64,000 bases of DNA from Salegentibacter sediminis (GCF_002078605.1 NZ_MSJR01000001.1:620001-684000), one strand, 5' to 3'. Positions 8,472 to 18,938 are shown, counted from the stretch's first letter. Numbers and translations: made by a program. The notes: generated by a model not told the origin, from the sequence alone.

Positions 8472-9662
8472 TTATTTGTTGTATTGCTTTAAGGCTATTT
8501 CCAATATTTCAATTGCTCTTATCAGGTTTTCTTTTTTCAATACATAGGCAATTCGAACCTGATTAAGGCCGGTATTGGGGGTAGAGTAGAATCCCGCGGC
8601 GGGAGCGACCATAATGGTTTCGTTATCCATTTCAAACTCTTCCAGCAACCATTGAGCAAAATCATCAGCGTTTTTCACCGGGAGTTCAGCGATGCAATAA
8701 AATGCTCCCTTTGGTTTGGCTACCTTCACGCCATCAATTTTTTCGAGGCCTTCTATAAGGATATTTCTTCGGTTGGTATATTCTTCAATTACTTCATCAA
8801 AATATTCCTGTGGAGTGTCTAAAGCAGCTTCGCTGGCAATTTGAGCAAAAGTTGGAGGACTAAGCCGTGCCTGCGCAAATTTCATAGCTGTTTTCATAAC
8901 CTCCTGGTTTTTTGATACAAGGCAACCAATTCTTGCCCCGCACATGCTATAACGTTTGGAAACCGAATCGACCATAATGGCGTTCTGTGCAAGTTTTGGA
9001 ATACTCATAATGGAATGATGCTTTACTCCGTCATAAGCAAATTCGCGGTACACTTCGTCCGCTACGATAAAAAGATCATGTTTAAGAGCGATTTCTGCCA
9101 GTTGTTCGATCTCTTCTTTAGTATATAAGTATCCGGTGGGATTTCCTGGATTACAGAGAATTATTGCTTTGGTTTTTTCGCTTATCAGGGCTTCAAAATC
9201 TGAAATAGGTGGTAAAGCAAAATTATTCTCTATAGAACTTTGTATGGGAATGATCTTTACGCCAGAGGCGGTAGCAAAGCCGTTGTAATTTGCGTAAAAT
9301 GGCTCGGGGATAATTACTTCGTCTCCCGGATCGGTAATGCTCCCCATGGCGAACATCAAAGCTTCAGAACCTCCAGTAGTCACAATAATTTCTTCTGCAT
9401 TTACAGGGATATCATTTTTCTGATAATATGCAGCCAGCTTAGTTCGGTAAGATTCAAAACCTGCCGAATGGCTGTAAGACAATACCTCAATATCATTGGT
9501 TTTAACCGCATCAAGCGCGGCTTGAGGAGTTTTTATGTCGGGCTGTCCAATGTTTAATTGATAGATATTACGACCCTTTCTGATAGCGGCTTCAGCATAA
9601 GGTACCAGTTTTCGTATCGGAGATTCGGGCATGTTTCTACCCTTATTAGAAATATTAGGCAT
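8472..9662 (-). CDS. PLP-dependent class I/II aminotransferase
   Basis: A 396-residue fold-type I aminotransferase, probably aspartate or a related amino acid as donor. Visible motifs are NIGQPD near the N-terminus, TGGSEAL, the PLP-contacting NPGNPTG, ADEVYREF with the Asp that holds the pyridine nitrogen, SVSKRYSMCGARIG with the Schiff-base Lys, and a C-terminal VRIAY Arg that binds the substrate carboxylate. The frame is open further upstream, but the conserved part begins at MPNISNKG, so the ATG at 9662 was chosen. It precedes murB by 6 bp. Substrate specificity cannot be set from sequence alone. Confidence 0.9.
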   Translation of the reverse strand: MPNISNKGRNMPESPIRKLVPYAEAAIRKGRNIYQLNIGQPDIKTPQAALDAVKTNDIEVLSYSHSAGFESYRTKLAAYYQKNDIPVNAEEIIVTTGGSEALMFAMGSITDPGDEVIIPEPFYANYNGFATASGVKIIPIQSSIENNFALPPISDFEALISEKTKAIILCNPGNPTGYLYTKEEIEQLAEIALKHDLFIVADEVYREFAYDGVKHHSIMSIPKLAQNAIMVDSVSKRYSMCGARIGCLVSKNQEVMKTAMKFAQARLSPPTFAQIASEAALDTPQEYFDEVIEEYTNRRNILIEGLEKIDGVKVAKPKGAFYCIAELPVKNADDFAQWLLEEFEMDNETIMVAPAAGFYSTPNTGLNQVRIAYVLKKENLIRAIEILEIALKQYNK

Positions 9663-9706
9663 GATTGATATTTTTAATGGTATGCAAAAATGCAAAATTA
9701 TTGTCA

Positions 9707-9714
9707 CAAAGTTA
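9707..9714 (-). promoter_or_regulatory. Candidate -7 element for the aminotransferase-murB unit
   Basis: On the minus strand TAACTTTG matches TAnnTTTG, 45 bp upstream of the ATG at 9662. No clear -33 TTTG was found. Confidence 0.4.
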
Positions 9715-9762
9715 GCCGCCTTATGCTCATTATTTTGTGAATATTTCATAAATTAAAGAAGA

Positions 9763-11097
9763 ATGAAAAGGCTAATGGTTTTATGGTTGTGCATGCTTTG
9801 GTTAACGGGTTTAACCTTGCCTGCTACAGCCCAGAGTGAATATCGTATTGAAAATAGAAAAAGCTATTTTAAGTTGCCTTTCCTGTTGATTAATGACCTG
9901 GTGATCGTTCCTGTGACGGTCAACGGCGTTGAACTTTCTTTTTTGCTGGATACCGGAGTGAATGCAACCTTGGTTTTTGCGATAGATGGTAAAATTCCTG
10001 ATGTTAAAAATACTAGCAGAATCTTTCTTCGGGGTTTGGGGGCCGGGGAGCCGGTTATGGCGTTAAAATCTATAAATAATACGGTGGTATTGGGTGATGC
10101 GGTAAGCGATGGAGAAACTCTTTTTATTGTTGATGAAGAATTGATCGGACTTTCAAACCGGCTTGGCATTGAGTTAAACGGGATTTTGGGTTATGACTTC
10201 TTTCGGCATTTCATTGTTGAATTCAATTACCGAAGGAAATTTATTAAGGTTTACGAGCCCGGAAATTATAAATATAAGAAGTGCAGACGCTGCGTGGATA
10301 TCCCTTTAATTTTTAATGAAAATAAACCATACCTGAAAGCTGATATTAATATCGATGAGCAAGAACATAATTTATTATTTCTGATGGATAGTGGCGCGGG
10401 GGATGCCGTTTGGATATTTACGGATGAAGAAAAAGGAATTGCTGTCCCCAAATCCTCTTTTGAAGATTTTCTGGGCTACAGCATTAGCGGAAGTGTCTAT
10501 GGCCAAAGAAGCAGGATAAAATCTTTAAATCTTGGTGGTTTGGAACTAAAAGAGGTTACCGCCAGTTTCCCCGATACGCTTTATATAGAAAATGTATCGC
10601 TTTATGATAAACGCAATGGTAGCATTGGGAGTCAGGTTCTTAAGCGTTTTCACTATACCCTGGATTACCCCGGGAAGAACCTTCGGCTTAAGCCAAATTC
10701 AGATTTTAGAAAATCTTTTGAATATAATATGAGCGGAGTGGTGGTAGAACACAGGGGCCAAAGATTTGTAAGGGAATATGAAACCCCACCGCCTTTTTTT
10801 GCTGTGGAAGAGATTAAGAAAGAGGGGGTTGAGGTTTCTGAAAGTACTTATCAGCTTAAATTCTCCCTGGCTCCAGATTACCAAATCGCCGAAATCAGGC
10901 CTGGTTCTCCGGCTGAAAAAGCCGGACTGCGAAAAGGTGATATAATCCTTGAGATTAACGGGAGACCAGCCCATACATATTCTCTTGATAAAATTTCGAA
11001 ACTATTTACTTCCCGCGAAGGCCGGCAGATAAAGCTGGTGGTGGAAAGAGAACAAAAAGAGATGAAATTTGCTTTCAGGCTTAAACGAATTATATAA
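9763..11097 (+). CDS. Exported retropepsin-like aspartyl protease with PDZ domain
   Basis: A 444-residue protein. A signal peptide (about 1-24, ending ATAQ) is followed by two aspartyl-protease-like lobes: DTG with Asp63 (FLLDTGVNATLV) and DSG with Asp209 (LMDSGAGDAVW). The C-terminal PDZ domain (about 365-435) has the RPGSPAEKAGLRKGDIILEING pattern without a carboxylate-binding GLGF. Both catalytic Asp motifs are present, so it may be active in the periplasm, with the PDZ binding C-termini of substrates. This family is widespread in Bacteroidota but its substrates are not known. It is divergent from the aminotransferase gene and ends at a bidirectional terminator. Confidence 0.87.
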   Translation: MKRLMVLWLCMLWLTGLTLPATAQSEYRIENRKSYFKLPFLLINDLVIVPVTVNGVELSFLLDTGVNATLVFAIDGKIPDVKNTSRIFLRGLGAGEPVMALKSINNTVVLGDAVSDGETLFIVDEELIGLSNRLGIELNGILGYDFFRHFIVEFNYRRKFIKVYEPGNYKYKKCRRCVDIPLIFNENKPYLKADINIDEQEHNLLFLMDSGAGDAVWIFTDEEKGIAVPKSSFEDFLGYSISGSVYGQRSRIKSLNLGGLELKEVTASFPDTLYIENVSLYDKRNGSIGSQVLKRFHYTLDYPGKNLRLKPNSDFRKSFEYNMSGVVVEHRGQRFVREYETPPPFFAVEEIKKEGVEVSESTYQLKFSLAPDYQIAEIRPGSPAEKAGLRKGDIILEINGRPAHTYSLDKISKLFTSREGRQIKLVVEREQKEMKFAFRLKRII

Positions 11098-11099
11098 AA

Positions 11100-11127
11100 A
11101 AAACTCCTGCGATTAGGCAGGAGTTTT
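11100..11127. terminator. Bidirectional terminator between convergent genes
   Basis: Stem CTCCTGC (11104-11110) / GCAGGAG (11117-11123) with an A run before and TTTT after. It can serve both the protease gene (+) and the DUF1573 gene (-). Confidence 0.8.
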
Positions 11128-11149
11128 AAGATTTTTAAAAGTGAAAATT

Positions 11150-11536
11150 TTACAAAGTATCTTCGTCTACCACTTTCCCTTTTATTTTAAGGGCTTTAGT
11201 TGGAACATCAGAATTTGAATATACGGTAACTGTTTTTCTGATTGGGCCAACCCGTTTAGTGTCGTATTTTACCTCGATCTCCCCGGTTTCTCCCGGCATA
11301 ATAGCCTCTTCGGGCTTTTTTGGAATGGTACATCCACAACTGGAAGTCACATTCTCGATCACTAAAGGTGCATTTCCGGTATTGGTAAATTCAAAAACCC
11401 GAACCCCGTCGCTACCTTTCTTTATTTCGCCGTAATCAATAGTTTCTGTTTTAAATTCCATTTTTGCGGTATTCTGGGCAGTGGCTACACCAACTCCGGC
11501 TAAAACAAAAACAGCGATTGCAATTAACTTTTTCAT
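11150..11536 (-). CDS. Exported DUF1573 protein
   Basis: A 128-residue protein with a signal peptide (about 1-20, ending TAQ) and a single DUF1573 domain, an immunoglobulin-like fold. It contains the DYGEIKKG and FEFTNTGNAPLVI strands and the conserved SSCGCTIP Cys pair, followed by PGETGEIEVKYDT. The family is abundant in Bacteroidota and periplasmic or surface-located; a copper- or disulfide-related role has been suggested, but no function is established. It is monocistronic, convergent with the PDZ protease. Confidence 0.88.
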   Translation of the reverse strand: MKKLIAIAVFVLAGVGVATAQNTAKMEFKTETIDYGEIKKGSDGVRVFEFTNTGNAPLVIENVTSSCGCTIPKKPEEAIMPGETGEIEVKYDTKRVGPIRKTVTVYSNSDVPTKALKIKGKVVDEDTL

Positions 11537-11707
11537 ATCTCATAATTTAGAAGTCTTTAAAAGCCTAAGCTTTCAAGGACTTTGGTTGAACATTGCCTTA
11601 GAAGGCATGATAATTTAGTTTTTTCGGAATAGTAAAGATAAGCTGAAATGCAGTTATTCACAAAATTTTATTCAATTCAACTCCTTTTAAATTCCTTAAC
11701 TAATGGT

Positions 11708-11715
11708 TACTTTTG
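11708..11715 (+). promoter_or_regulatory. Candidate -7 element of valS
   Basis: TACTTTTG matches TAnnTTTG, 28 bp before the chosen ATG at 11743. It overlaps the TTG that opens the longer frame, which argues that the TTG is promoter rather than start codon. The -33 region holds only TTTT. Confidence 0.45.
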
Positions 11716-11742
11716 CCATTATTTTCAAAAACCAGACCAATT

Positions 11743-14373
11743 ATGGCGATAGCTTCCAAATATAACGCGAAACAAGTAGAGGAAAAATGGTACCAATACT
11801 GGATGGAAAACCGGTATTTTCATTCTGAAGTAGACGAGCGTGAACCTTATACCATTGTAATTCCTCCTCCCAACGTGACCGGGGTTTTACACATGGGCCA
11901 TATGCTGAATAATACCATTCAGGATGTTCTGGTAAGAAGAGCGAGACTTAAAGGTTTTAACGCCTGCTGGGTTCCAGGAACTGACCACGCTTCCATCGCG
12001 ACCGAGGCTAAAGTAGTTGCTAAATTAAAAGCTGAAGGGATTGATAAGAATAGTCTCAGCCGTGAGGAATTTCTACAACATGCCTGGGACTGGACTCATA
12101 AACACGGGGGCATCATTCTGGAACAGCTTAAAAAGCTGGGAGCTTCCTGTGACTGGGACCGTACCAAGTTCACTATGGATGAAAAAATGTCGGCGTCGGT
12201 TATAAAAGTTTTTGTAGATCTCTATGAAAAAGGCCTCATTTATCGCGGTTACCGTATGGTGAACTGGGATCCGGAAGCTAAAACCACCTTGTCTGATGAG
12301 GAAGTAATCTACCAGGAAAAACAAGGTAATTTATATTTTCTTAATTATAAAATTGTTGGTAGTGATGAGGTGGTGACCATTGCCACTACACGTCCCGAAA
12401 CCATTCTTGGGGATACCGCTATTTGTATAAACCCCCATGACGAGCGATTTAAACATTTAAAAGGGAAAAAAGCTATAGTGCCGGTAGGTAATCGTGAAAT
12501 TCCGGTAATAGAAGATGAGTATGTGGATATGGAATTCGGAACCGGTTGTTTAAAGGTTACTCCCGCCCACGACGAAAATGATAAGATGCTGGGCGATAAG
12601 CATAACCTGGAAGTTATAGACATTTTAAATGATGATGCCAGCCTCAATGAATACGGTTTGCATTATAAAGGAATGGATCGTTTTAAGGTCCGAAAAGAAA
12701 TAATCATTGAACTGGAAGAGCTTGGGGTTTTAGTTAATACTGAAGAGCATACCAATAAAGTGGGAACCAGTGAACGCACAGGTGCCGTAATTGAGCCTAA
12801 ATTAAGCGACCAATGGTTTCTTAAAATGAAAGAAATGGCCAAACCGGCTCTTGATGCAGTTGTTGATAAGGATATTAATCTTGTTCCTGATAAATTTCTG
12901 AACACCTATAAACACTGGATGGAAAATGTTCGGGACTGGAACATTTCAAGACAATTGTGGTGGGGCCATCAAATTCCTGCTTGGTACTTTGGTACGGGTA
13001 AAGAAGATTTTGTGGTGGCGGAAAATGCAGAAACGGCCTTGGAAAAAGCTAAAAAGAAATCTGGAAATAGAAATTTACAGGCTGCCGATCTTTCCAGGGA
13101 TAAGGATGCTCTTGATACCTGGTTTTCTTCCTGGTTGTGGCCCATGAGTGTTTTTAACGGAATCCTGGAACCTGAAAATCCGGAGATCGAATATTACTAT
13201 CCAACCAACGATCTTGTAACCGCTCCTGAAATTTTGTTTTTCTGGGTTGCCCGTATGATTATGGCTGGCTATGAATATCGTGGAGAAAAGCCTTTTAAAA
13301 ATGTTTATCTCACGGGGATAGTGCGCGATAAACAACGCCGTAAAATGTCTAAATCCCTGGGGAACTCCCCGGATCCTCTAGGATTAATTGAGCAATATGG
13401 CGCAGATGGCGTAAGGGTAGGGATGCTGCTTAGCTCCCCTGCCGGGAACGACCTGATGTTTGAGGAAGAACTTTGTAAGCAGGGTAGTGCCTTCAGCAAT
13501 AAAATATGGAATGCTTTCCGCCTGGTAAAAGGTTGGGAAGTTTCTGAAGAAAAAGAGCAGGAAGAAACCTCAAGAATTGCGATAGACTGGTATACGGCTA
13601 AATTCAGAAAAAGCCTGACCGAGATCGAAGATCATTTTTCCAAATTCCGCATAAGTGACGCATTAATGACTACTTATAAACTGGTTTGGGACGATTACTG
13701 CTCCTGGTTTTTGGAAATGGTAAAGCCTGCTTACGGTGAGCCAATTGACGCTAAAACCTATAAAGCTGTGATCTCGATCCTGGAAGATAATCTTAAGATT
13801 CTTCACCCTTTTATGCCTTTTGTTTCTGAAGAGATCTGGCAGGAAATTACCAGCAGAACTCCGGAGGAGGCTTTGATTGTAGCCAAATGGCCGGAGCTAA
13901 AAGATTTCGATCAGAATATTATTGAAGAGTTTGCAGTTGCTTCTGAAGTGATCGCGGGTATAAGAAAGATCAGGAAAGAGAAAAATATTTCCTTTAAGAA
14001 CACCATTGATTTTATGGTGCTGAATAATGAGAAAACTTCCGAAGTATTCGATCCTGTTATTAGAAAAATGGGGAATATCGCCCAATTTCAAACCGTAGAA
14101 AAACAAGTGGAAGGAGCGCTAAGCTTCCGGGTAAGGTCTAACGAATACTATATCCCTATCACCGGGGCTGTAGATGTTGAGGCCGAAATTAATAAGATGG
14201 AGGAAGAGTTGGAATACACCCGCGGATTCCTGAAGACTGTAGATAAAAAACTTTCCAACGAGCGTTTTGTAAATAATGCTCCAGAAAAGGTAGTAGCCGT
14301 AGAAAAAGCCAAAAAGGCCGATGCTGAGGCAAAGATCGAAGCACTGGAGGCTAGTTTGAAGAATTTGAAATAA
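11743..14373 (+). CDS. valS: Valyl-tRNA synthetase
   Basis: An 876-residue class Ia synthetase that charges tRNA-Val and edits misactivated threonine. The HIGH-type motif is HMGH at residues 50-53 ([13 protein letters not shown]), and KMSKS lies at 534-538. The CP1 editing domain lies between them ([12 protein letters not shown]). The anticodon-binding domain is followed by the C-terminal coiled coil (about 805-876) typical of ValRS. The ATG at 11743 gives the usual N-terminus. The gene stands alone on the plus strand and ends 28 bp before the convergent ACBP gene. Confidence 0.97.
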   Translation: MAIASKYNAKQVEEKWYQYWMENRYFHSEVDEREPYTIVIPPPNVTGVLHMGHMLNNTIQDVLVRRARLKGFNACWVPGTDHASIATEAKVVAKLKAEGIDKNSLSREEFLQHAWDWTHKHGGIILEQLKKLGASCDWDRTKFTMDEKMSASVIKVFVDLYEKGLIYRGYRMVNWDPEAKTTLSDEEVIYQEKQGNLYFLNYKIVGSDEVVTIATTRPETILGDTAICINPHDERFKHLKGKKAIVPVGNREIPVIEDEYVDMEFGTGCLKVTPAHDENDKMLGDKHNLEVIDILNDDASLNEYGLHYKGMDRFKVRKEIIIELEELGVLVNTEEHTNKVGTSERTGAVIEPKLSDQWFLKMKEMAKPALDAVVDKDINLVPDKFLNTYKHWMENVRDWNISRQLWWGHQIPAWYFGTGKEDFVVAENAETALEKAKKKSGNRNLQAADLSRDKDALDTWFSSWLWPMSVFNGILEPENPEIEYYYPTNDLVTAPEILFFWVARMIMAGYEYRGEKPFKNVYLTGIVRDKQRRKMSKSLGNSPDPLGLIEQYGADGVRVGMLLSSPAGNDLMFEEELCKQGSAFSNKIWNAFRLVKGWEVSEEKEQEETSRIAIDWYTAKFRKSLTEIEDHFSKFRISDALMTTYKLVWDDYCSWFLEMVKPAYGEPIDAKTYKAVISILEDNLKILHPFMPFVSEEIWQEITSRTPEEALIVAKWPELKDFDQNIIEEFAVASEVIAGIRKIRKEKNISFKNTIDFMVLNNEKTSEVFDPVIRKMGNIAQFQTVEKQVEGALSFRVRSNEYYIPITGAVDVEAEINKMEEELEYTRGFLKTVDKKLSNERFVNNAPEKVVAVEKAKKADAEAKIEALEASLKNLK

Positions 14374-14401
14374 TGAAAAGAGGAAATATTGGTGCTCTAT
14401 C

Positions 14402-14677
14402 CTATTCTGGTATTTCGCCAATATGTTCTTCTACAAGAGCGATATATTTTTCCTGTGCGTCTTTTTTGCTGAGGTCTTTTACCTGAACCAAAGCATTAAT
14501 TTTGAAAGCACTTCTAAGGTCACCCTGTTCAGAAGGAGGTAAATAAAAGCCGTTCTTTTCGGTAGCTCTTTTATAATAAGCATAGAAACTAAGCATAATA
14601 TCTGGAGGGAAACTAAGGTTGGTAGTACTGGCCAATTCGTAGGCCTTGTTGAATCTTTTTTGTGTTGAATCTAGCAT
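14402..14677 (-). CDS. Acyl-CoA-binding protein
   Basis: A 91-residue four-helix acyl-CoA-binding protein. It shows F-NKAYELAS near the start, FPPDIMLSFYAYYKRAT (the core binding helix with Tyr and Lys), and a C-terminal AQEKYIALVEEH helix. The protein binds long-chain acyl-CoA in the cytosol and buffers or delivers it. The usual KWDAW motif is replaced by SAFKINA, so the Trp is missing. It is the last gene of a lipid-linked block, 2 bp after psd, consistent with supplying acyl-CoA to phospholipid metabolism. Confidence 0.85.
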   Translation of the reverse strand: MLDSTQKRFNKAYELASTTNLSFPPDIMLSFYAYYKRATEKNGFYLPPSEQGDLRSAFKINALVQVKDLSKKDAQEKYIALVEEHIGEIPE

Positions 14678-14679
14678 TT

Positions 14680-15339
14680 TTAATCCTCCTCAATTTTTGC
14701 GATTAGGCTTAAACCGCCTTTCACTTTTTGATTTAATTTTACCCTTAATGGAGTATTAACCGGTAAAAGCACATCTACTCTGGATCCGAATTTAATAAAA
14801 CCGCTATCGCTTCCCTGGGTAACCTCAGAGCCTTCTTCAGCATAATTAACTATGCGTTTGGCTAATGCTCCTGCAATTTGGCGGTAAAGTACTTCTCCTG
14901 CAAGCTTATTTTTAACCACAACCGTAGTACGTTCATTCTCCTCACTGGATTTTGGATGCCAGGCTACTAAAAATTTTCCTGGATGATATTTGCTGTAAAT
15001 CACAGTTCCGCTTACGGGATGCCTTGTCACGTGAACATTTAAAGGAGACATGAAAATAGAGACTTGCAGTCTTTTATCCTTAAAATATTCTTTTTCATAA
15101 ACCTCTTCAATAGCAACTACTTTTCCGTCTACGGGTGCGACTATATGAGCATCGTTATGCTGGGTGCTTCTTTTTGGATTCCTGAAAAACTGGATGATCA
15201 GTAAGAACAACAAAATAGAAATCAGCAAAACTGAAAATTTAATCCAGTATGCGTTTATTAAACTATAAGAAAGCACGTTTATTGCAATAAGAATTATTGC
15301 AGTAAAGGCCATTATTTTATATCCTTCTCTATGAAACAT
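14680..15339 (-). CDS. psd: Phosphatidylserine decarboxylase proenzyme (short form)
   Basis: A 219-residue membrane-associated enzyme that converts phosphatidylserine to phosphatidylethanolamine. Two hydrophobic N-terminal segments (about 10-47) anchor it. It has FMSPLNVHVTRHPVSG (catalytic His region) and, near the C-terminus, IKFGSRVD: the Gly-Ser bond is the self-cleavage site where Ser becomes the pyruvoyl group, in the place of the LGST of longer enzymes. Length fits the short (archaeal/PSD-like) subfamily. It overlaps cdsA by 11 bp and is followed after 2 bp by the acyl-CoA-binding protein gene. Confidence 0.93.
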   Translation of the reverse strand: MFHREGYKIMAFTAIILIAINVLSYSLINAYWIKFSVLLISILLFLLIIQFFRNPKRSTQHNDAHIVAPVDGKVVAIEEVYEKEYFKDKRLQVSIFMSPLNVHVTRHPVSGTVIYSKYHPGKFLVAWHPKSSEENERTTVVVKNKLAGEVLYRQIAGALAKRIVNYAEEGSEVTQGSDSGFIKFGSRVDVLLPVNTPLRVKLNQKVKGGLSLIAKIEED

Positions 15340-16132
15340 AATTTAATAGGTATAAATATGCGTATACAAATGGGCTGGCAAAAATAATACTATCCAGTCG
15401 GTCAAACAATCCACCGTGGCCCGGCATCAACTTTCCGCTGTCCTTTACGCCAGCCTGTCTTTTAAATTTAGACTGAATTAAATCTCCTAAGGTCCCGAAA
15501 ACACTAAGTATTATAGCCATTCCGAGCCAGAGGGGGAAACTGAGAAATTGGGTGTAATAAAAAATAAAAAAACTTGCTATTCCACTAAATACAAGACCAC
15601 CCAGAAAACCTTCTATGGTTTTTTTGGGGGAAATACGTTCAAACAGTTTATTCCTGCCAAAATTTTTTCCTACAATATAGGCAAAGGTATCGTTAGTCCA
15701 AATCAGGATAAAGATTCCAACTATTAAATCAGGTCTAAAAAACCCGTGAATAGTAGGGAGTAAGGTTAGAAATATAACCGAAGAAATCAGATAGAAAATT
15801 ATTATTATATATTTCTTCTTTTCAAAAACCGGAATCTTCTGGACTACCATAAGGTCTTTAACCAGAAATAAATTTACAAAAATGGTGATGAAAAGCAGTA
15901 ATACGGTAGCATCGGGATTGAACTTTAAATAGCTGAAAAGATAAAATAAAAGCGCCTGTACAGCGTAAAGAGCATAGCTCTTAAGGTGAAGGAGCTTTTG
16001 CATCTCAATAAGGCATACCAGGCCTAAAAGATAGAATAGGCTAATGAATACGAGCTCATCATGAAGGATAGAAGCAACCAATATGGATATATACAATAAC
16101 CCTGAAATTGTCCTGATAATTGCTTCCCTCAT
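15329..16132 (-). CDS. cdsA: Phosphatidate cytidylyltransferase (CDP-diglyceride synthase)
   Basis: A 267-residue integral membrane enzyme that makes CDP-diacylglycerol from phosphatidic acid and CTP, the precursor of all phospholipids. It has about eight membrane helices. The C-terminal signature is present: SPKKTIEGFLGG, then GDLIQSKFKRQAGVKDSG followed by PGHGGLFDRLDS, with the metal-binding Asp residues. It starts 3 bp after the LUD gene and overlaps psd by 11 bp, so the CDP-DAG and PE steps are translationally linked. Confidence 0.95.
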   Translation of the reverse strand: MREAIIRTISGLLYISILVASILHDELVFISLFYLLGLVCLIEMQKLLHLKSYALYAVQALLFYLFSYLKFNPDATVLLLFITIFVNLFLVKDLMVVQKIPVFEKKKYIIIIFYLISSVIFLTLLPTIHGFFRPDLIVGIFILIWTNDTFAYIVGKNFGRNKLFERISPKKTIEGFLGGLVFSGIASFFIFYYTQFLSFPLWLGMAIILSVFGTLGDLIQSKFKRQAGVKDSGKLMPGHGGLFDRLDSIIFASPFVYAYLYLLNYVS

Positions 16133-16135
16133 GTG

Positions 16136-16747
16136 TTATAGATCTTCCAGCAGGAGCAAATATAGGTTTTTCGTGCTACTTCCGTAACTCATGAAATCAC
16201 CTTCTTTTTGTGTTTCGAAGTTTTTAATCGTGGTGATATTAGAGGGGATGCTCTGCTTATTACGCGATTTAATACCTCTAAGCCCCTCACCAATAGTGTC
16301 TACCAGCTGGCTGGTAGAAGAAATAATCACAAAATTGGCGGGTAATTCATGAAGTTTACACTCTTTGATTTGATTTGAAGAAATTAAAATAGAACCATCA
16401 TTGGCCACTAAAAATTCGCAGGTAGAAAGATAGAAGGCTGCTGTACCCGATTTAGTGAACTCAAGGTTGAAACCCTTAAATCTATCCTTAAGATTGGGGT
16501 CAAAACAACAACACTCCTTTTCATACCAATCGTTCTCCAGTAAAATATTATCAAAAGCTTCCCTGATCTCCGATTCATCTTCGCAATAAAGGAATTTTCC
16601 TCCATTATTTTTGAAGTTAAGCATAAATCGCTCATCGGTTGGAAGTTTCACTTCCGGCATGTATTTGCCCCGATCAGCATTTTCAGGGGATTCCTGTTTT
16701 TTGTCTGATTTAGATTTAGGGTTAAGGAATCTTCTAAATAGACTCAT
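16136..16747 (-). CDS. LUD-domain protein (LutC/YkgG-like)
   Basis: A 203-residue soluble protein with an LUD (lactate utilisation) fold: a basic N-terminus, then a region with CEDESEIREAF, FTKSGTAAFYLSTCEFLVANDGSILISS, and a C-terminal GLRGIKSRNKQS segment. LutC-type proteins work with LutA and LutB in lactate oxidation, but neither partner is nearby and the Flavobacteriaceae homologues occupy this same place beside ftsH and cdsA. A lactate role is therefore doubtful. It is 3 bp upstream of cdsA and separated from ftsH by a large hairpin. Confidence 0.75.
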   Translation of the reverse strand: MSLFRRFLNPKSKSDKKQESPENADRGKYMPEVKLPTDERFMLNFKNNGGKFLYCEDESEIREAFDNILLENDWYEKECCCFDPNLKDRFKGFNLEFTKSGTAAFYLSTCEFLVANDGSILISSNQIKECKLHELPANFVIISSTSQLVDTIGEGLRGIKSRNKQSIPSNITTIKNFETQKEGDFMSYGSSTKNLYLLLLEDL

Positions 16748-16779
16748 AGAGTTTTGGGTGTGGTTCTAAAGCTCATTTT

Positions 16780-16840
16780 AACCAAAGGTAAAAAATCTTA
16801 CTTTAACTTACATTAAAATAAGATTTTTTAAACTTTGGTT
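16780..16840 (-). terminator. Large hairpin between ftsH and the LUD-cdsA-psd genes
   Basis: Directly after the ftsH stop, nested arms pair: AACCAAAG (16780-16787) with CTTTGGTT (16833-16840), and AAAAAATCTTA with TAAGATTTTTT inside. On the minus strand the inner stem ends in a U run. It could be a partial terminator that sets the ratio of ftsH to downstream lipid genes, or an mRNA 3'-end protector. Confidence 0.55.
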
Positions 16841-16845
16841 ATAAA

Positions 16846-18918
16846 CTATTTATTAACGGAATCGTTTTCTGAAACTTCAGATTCGGTTTCGCTTGATCCC
16901 TCTTCAGAAGATTTTTCCGAATTTTTGGGAGATTCTTCAGTTTGGGATCTCTTTTTAGCTTCTTTCTTTGCCTGTTCTGCCTCAGCAAGGTGTTTATCCT
17001 TTTGAAAGGGCCGGGCACCGAATATTTTCTCAAGGTCGTCCTTGAAAATAACCTCCTTATCCAATAGGATATCAGCAAGTTGAGTGAGCTTGTCTTTGTT
17101 CTCCGTGAGAAGCTTTATGGCTCGTTTATACTGGGCTTCAATAAGATTTGATATCTCTTTGTCTATCAGTTCTGAGGTCTTTTCACTATAAGGCTTGGTG
17201 AAGTTATATTCACTCTGCCCCGATGAATCATAATAGGTAAGATTACCTACCGCTTCGTTTAATCCATAAATAGTAACCATGGCTTTGGCTTGCTTGGTTA
17301 CTTTTTCAAGATCGCTTAGAGCCCCGGTGGAAATATTGTCAAAAATTACCTTCTCGGCTGCGCGGCCACCAAGAGCGGCACACATTTCATCAAGCATTTG
17401 CTCAGGTCTAACAATTAACCTCTCTTCCGGAAGATACCAGGCAGCACCCAGCGATTGTCCCCGGGGAACAATGGTTACTTTTACCAGGGGAGCCGCATGT
17501 TCCAACATCCAGCTAACTGTAGCGTGACCCGCTTCGTGAAAGGCGATAGCCTTTTTCTCTTCTGGGGTAATAATCTTATTTTTCTTTTCAAGCCCGCCAA
17601 CAATTCGGTCTACGGCATCAAGAAAATCCTGTTTACCAACGGCTTTGTTGCCTTTACGGGCTGCAATAAGGGCAGCCTCATTACATACGTTAGCGATATC
17701 TGCTCCGCTGAAGCCTGGAGTTTGTTTGGCAAGGAATTCAGTATCAAGTTCATCTGCCACTTTTTTCAATGGCTTAAGGTGAACCTCAAATATCTCTTTT
17801 CTCTCATTGAGGTCAGGCAGGTCTACATATATCTGTCGATCAAAACGACCAGCACGCATTAAGGCCTTATCCAGTACGTCGGCCCGGTTAGTGGCAGCTA
17901 CTACAATAACATTGGTATTGGTGCCAAAACCATCCATTTCAGTAAGTAATTGGTTCAGGGTGTTTTCGCGCTCGTCATTAGAGCCAGAAAAATTACTTTT
18001 TCCCCGTGCACGGCCAATAGCATCAATCTCATCAATAAAGATAATAGAAGGAGATTTCTCTTTAGCCTGTTTGAAAAGGTCTCTTACTCTTGAGGCTCCG
18101 ACCCCCACAAACATCTCTACAAAATCTGAACCTGACAGGGAGAAAAATGGCACCTTGGCTTCACCAGCAACGGCTTTTGCCAATAGCGTTTTACCGGTTC
18201 CCGGAGGGCCTACAAGTAAGGCTCCCTTTGGAATTTTACCTCCCAGGGAAGTATATTTTTCAGGTTGTTTAAGGAAATCTACAATTTCCTGTACTTCCTC
18301 CTTGGCGCCTTCAAGACCGGCAACATCTTTGAAAGAGGTTTTTACATCGGTATTCTGGTCGAAAAGCTTAGCCTTGGATTTTCCTATATTGAAGATCTGG
18401 CCTCCGGCACCGCCACCGCCACCACTGCTCATTCTTCTCATAATAAAGATCCAAATCCCAATTATAAGTACAAATGGCAGTAGGGTTATGAAGATCTCTC
18501 CCCATACATTGCTTTGCGTGTCGTAAGTGACCACAGTGTCCAGATTTTCTTCATTTTTAATTTCAGAGATACTATTCTCGAAATTCTGAAGATCCCCAAA
18601 CTGGAAAGTATAGGCCGGAGTTTCACCAGTGGCAAAGATTTCCGGGTCCTGGGCTTTTTTATGAACTTCTTTTTGCTTGGCTTCTTCGGTAAGGAATACC
18701 TGGGCCTGGTTTTTATTGATGATGACTACTTTTTCTACATCACCGTTTCTTAGGAAAGTTTGAAATTCTGCAGGGTTGGTCTTGGCCGGTTCATTAAAAC
18801 CGCCGCCACTGAAGAAATTAATTCCTAAAAATACTAAGATTATCGCTGCATAGATCCAGTATGCGCTGAATTTTGGTTTCTTGGGATCGATATTTTTCTT
18901 GGGTTGTTCTTTCGCCAT
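16846..18918 (-). CDS. ftsH: ATP-dependent zinc metalloprotease FtsH
   Basis: A 690-residue membrane AAA+ protease that degrades damaged and regulatory membrane and cytosolic proteins as a hexamer. Two membrane helices (about 17-38 and 137-160) flank a periplasmic domain. A Gly-rich linker precedes the AAA module: Walker A GPPGTGKT near residue 235, Walker [13 protein letters not shown], and the second-region-of-homology Arg finger in MRAGRFDRQ. The zinc site HEAGH is near residue 460 with a downstream Asp ligand. The C-terminal tail of about 50 residues is very rich in Ser and Glu. It follows rsfS by 20 bp. Confidence 0.97.
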   Translation of the reverse strand: MAKEQPKKNIDPKKPKFSAYWIYAAIILVFLGINFFSGGGFNEPAKTNPAEFQTFLRNGDVEKVVIINKNQAQVFLTEEAKQKEVHKKAQDPEIFATGETPAYTFQFGDLQNFENSISEIKNEENLDTVVTYDTQSNVWGEIFITLLPFVLIIGIWIFIMRRMSSGGGGGAGGQIFNIGKSKAKLFDQNTDVKTSFKDVAGLEGAKEEVQEIVDFLKQPEKYTSLGGKIPKGALLVGPPGTGKTLLAKAVAGEAKVPFFSLSGSDFVEMFVGVGASRVRDLFKQAKEKSPSIIFIDEIDAIGRARGKSNFSGSNDERENTLNQLLTEMDGFGTNTNVIVVAATNRADVLDKALMRAGRFDRQIYVDLPDLNERKEIFEVHLKPLKKVADELDTEFLAKQTPGFSGADIANVCNEAALIAARKGNKAVGKQDFLDAVDRIVGGLEKKNKIITPEEKKAIAFHEAGHATVSWMLEHAAPLVKVTIVPRGQSLGAAWYLPEERLIVRPEQMLDEMCAALGGRAAEKVIFDNISTGALSDLEKVTKQAKAMVTIYGLNEAVGNLTYYDSSGQSEYNFTKPYSEKTSELIDKEISNLIEAQYKRAIKLLTENKDKLTQLADILLDKEVIFKDDLEKIFGARPFQKDKHLAEAEQAKKEAKKRSQTEESPKNSEKSSEEGSSETESEVSENDSVNK

Positions 18919-18938
18919 ACCTGGTAGGTCTTATAAGT

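Noticed and set aside
17807-18526. 239-codon plus-strand open frame inside ftsH
   Set aside because: Antisense shadow of the AAA domain; composition is Ser/Pro-rich low-complexity typical of a reverse reading.
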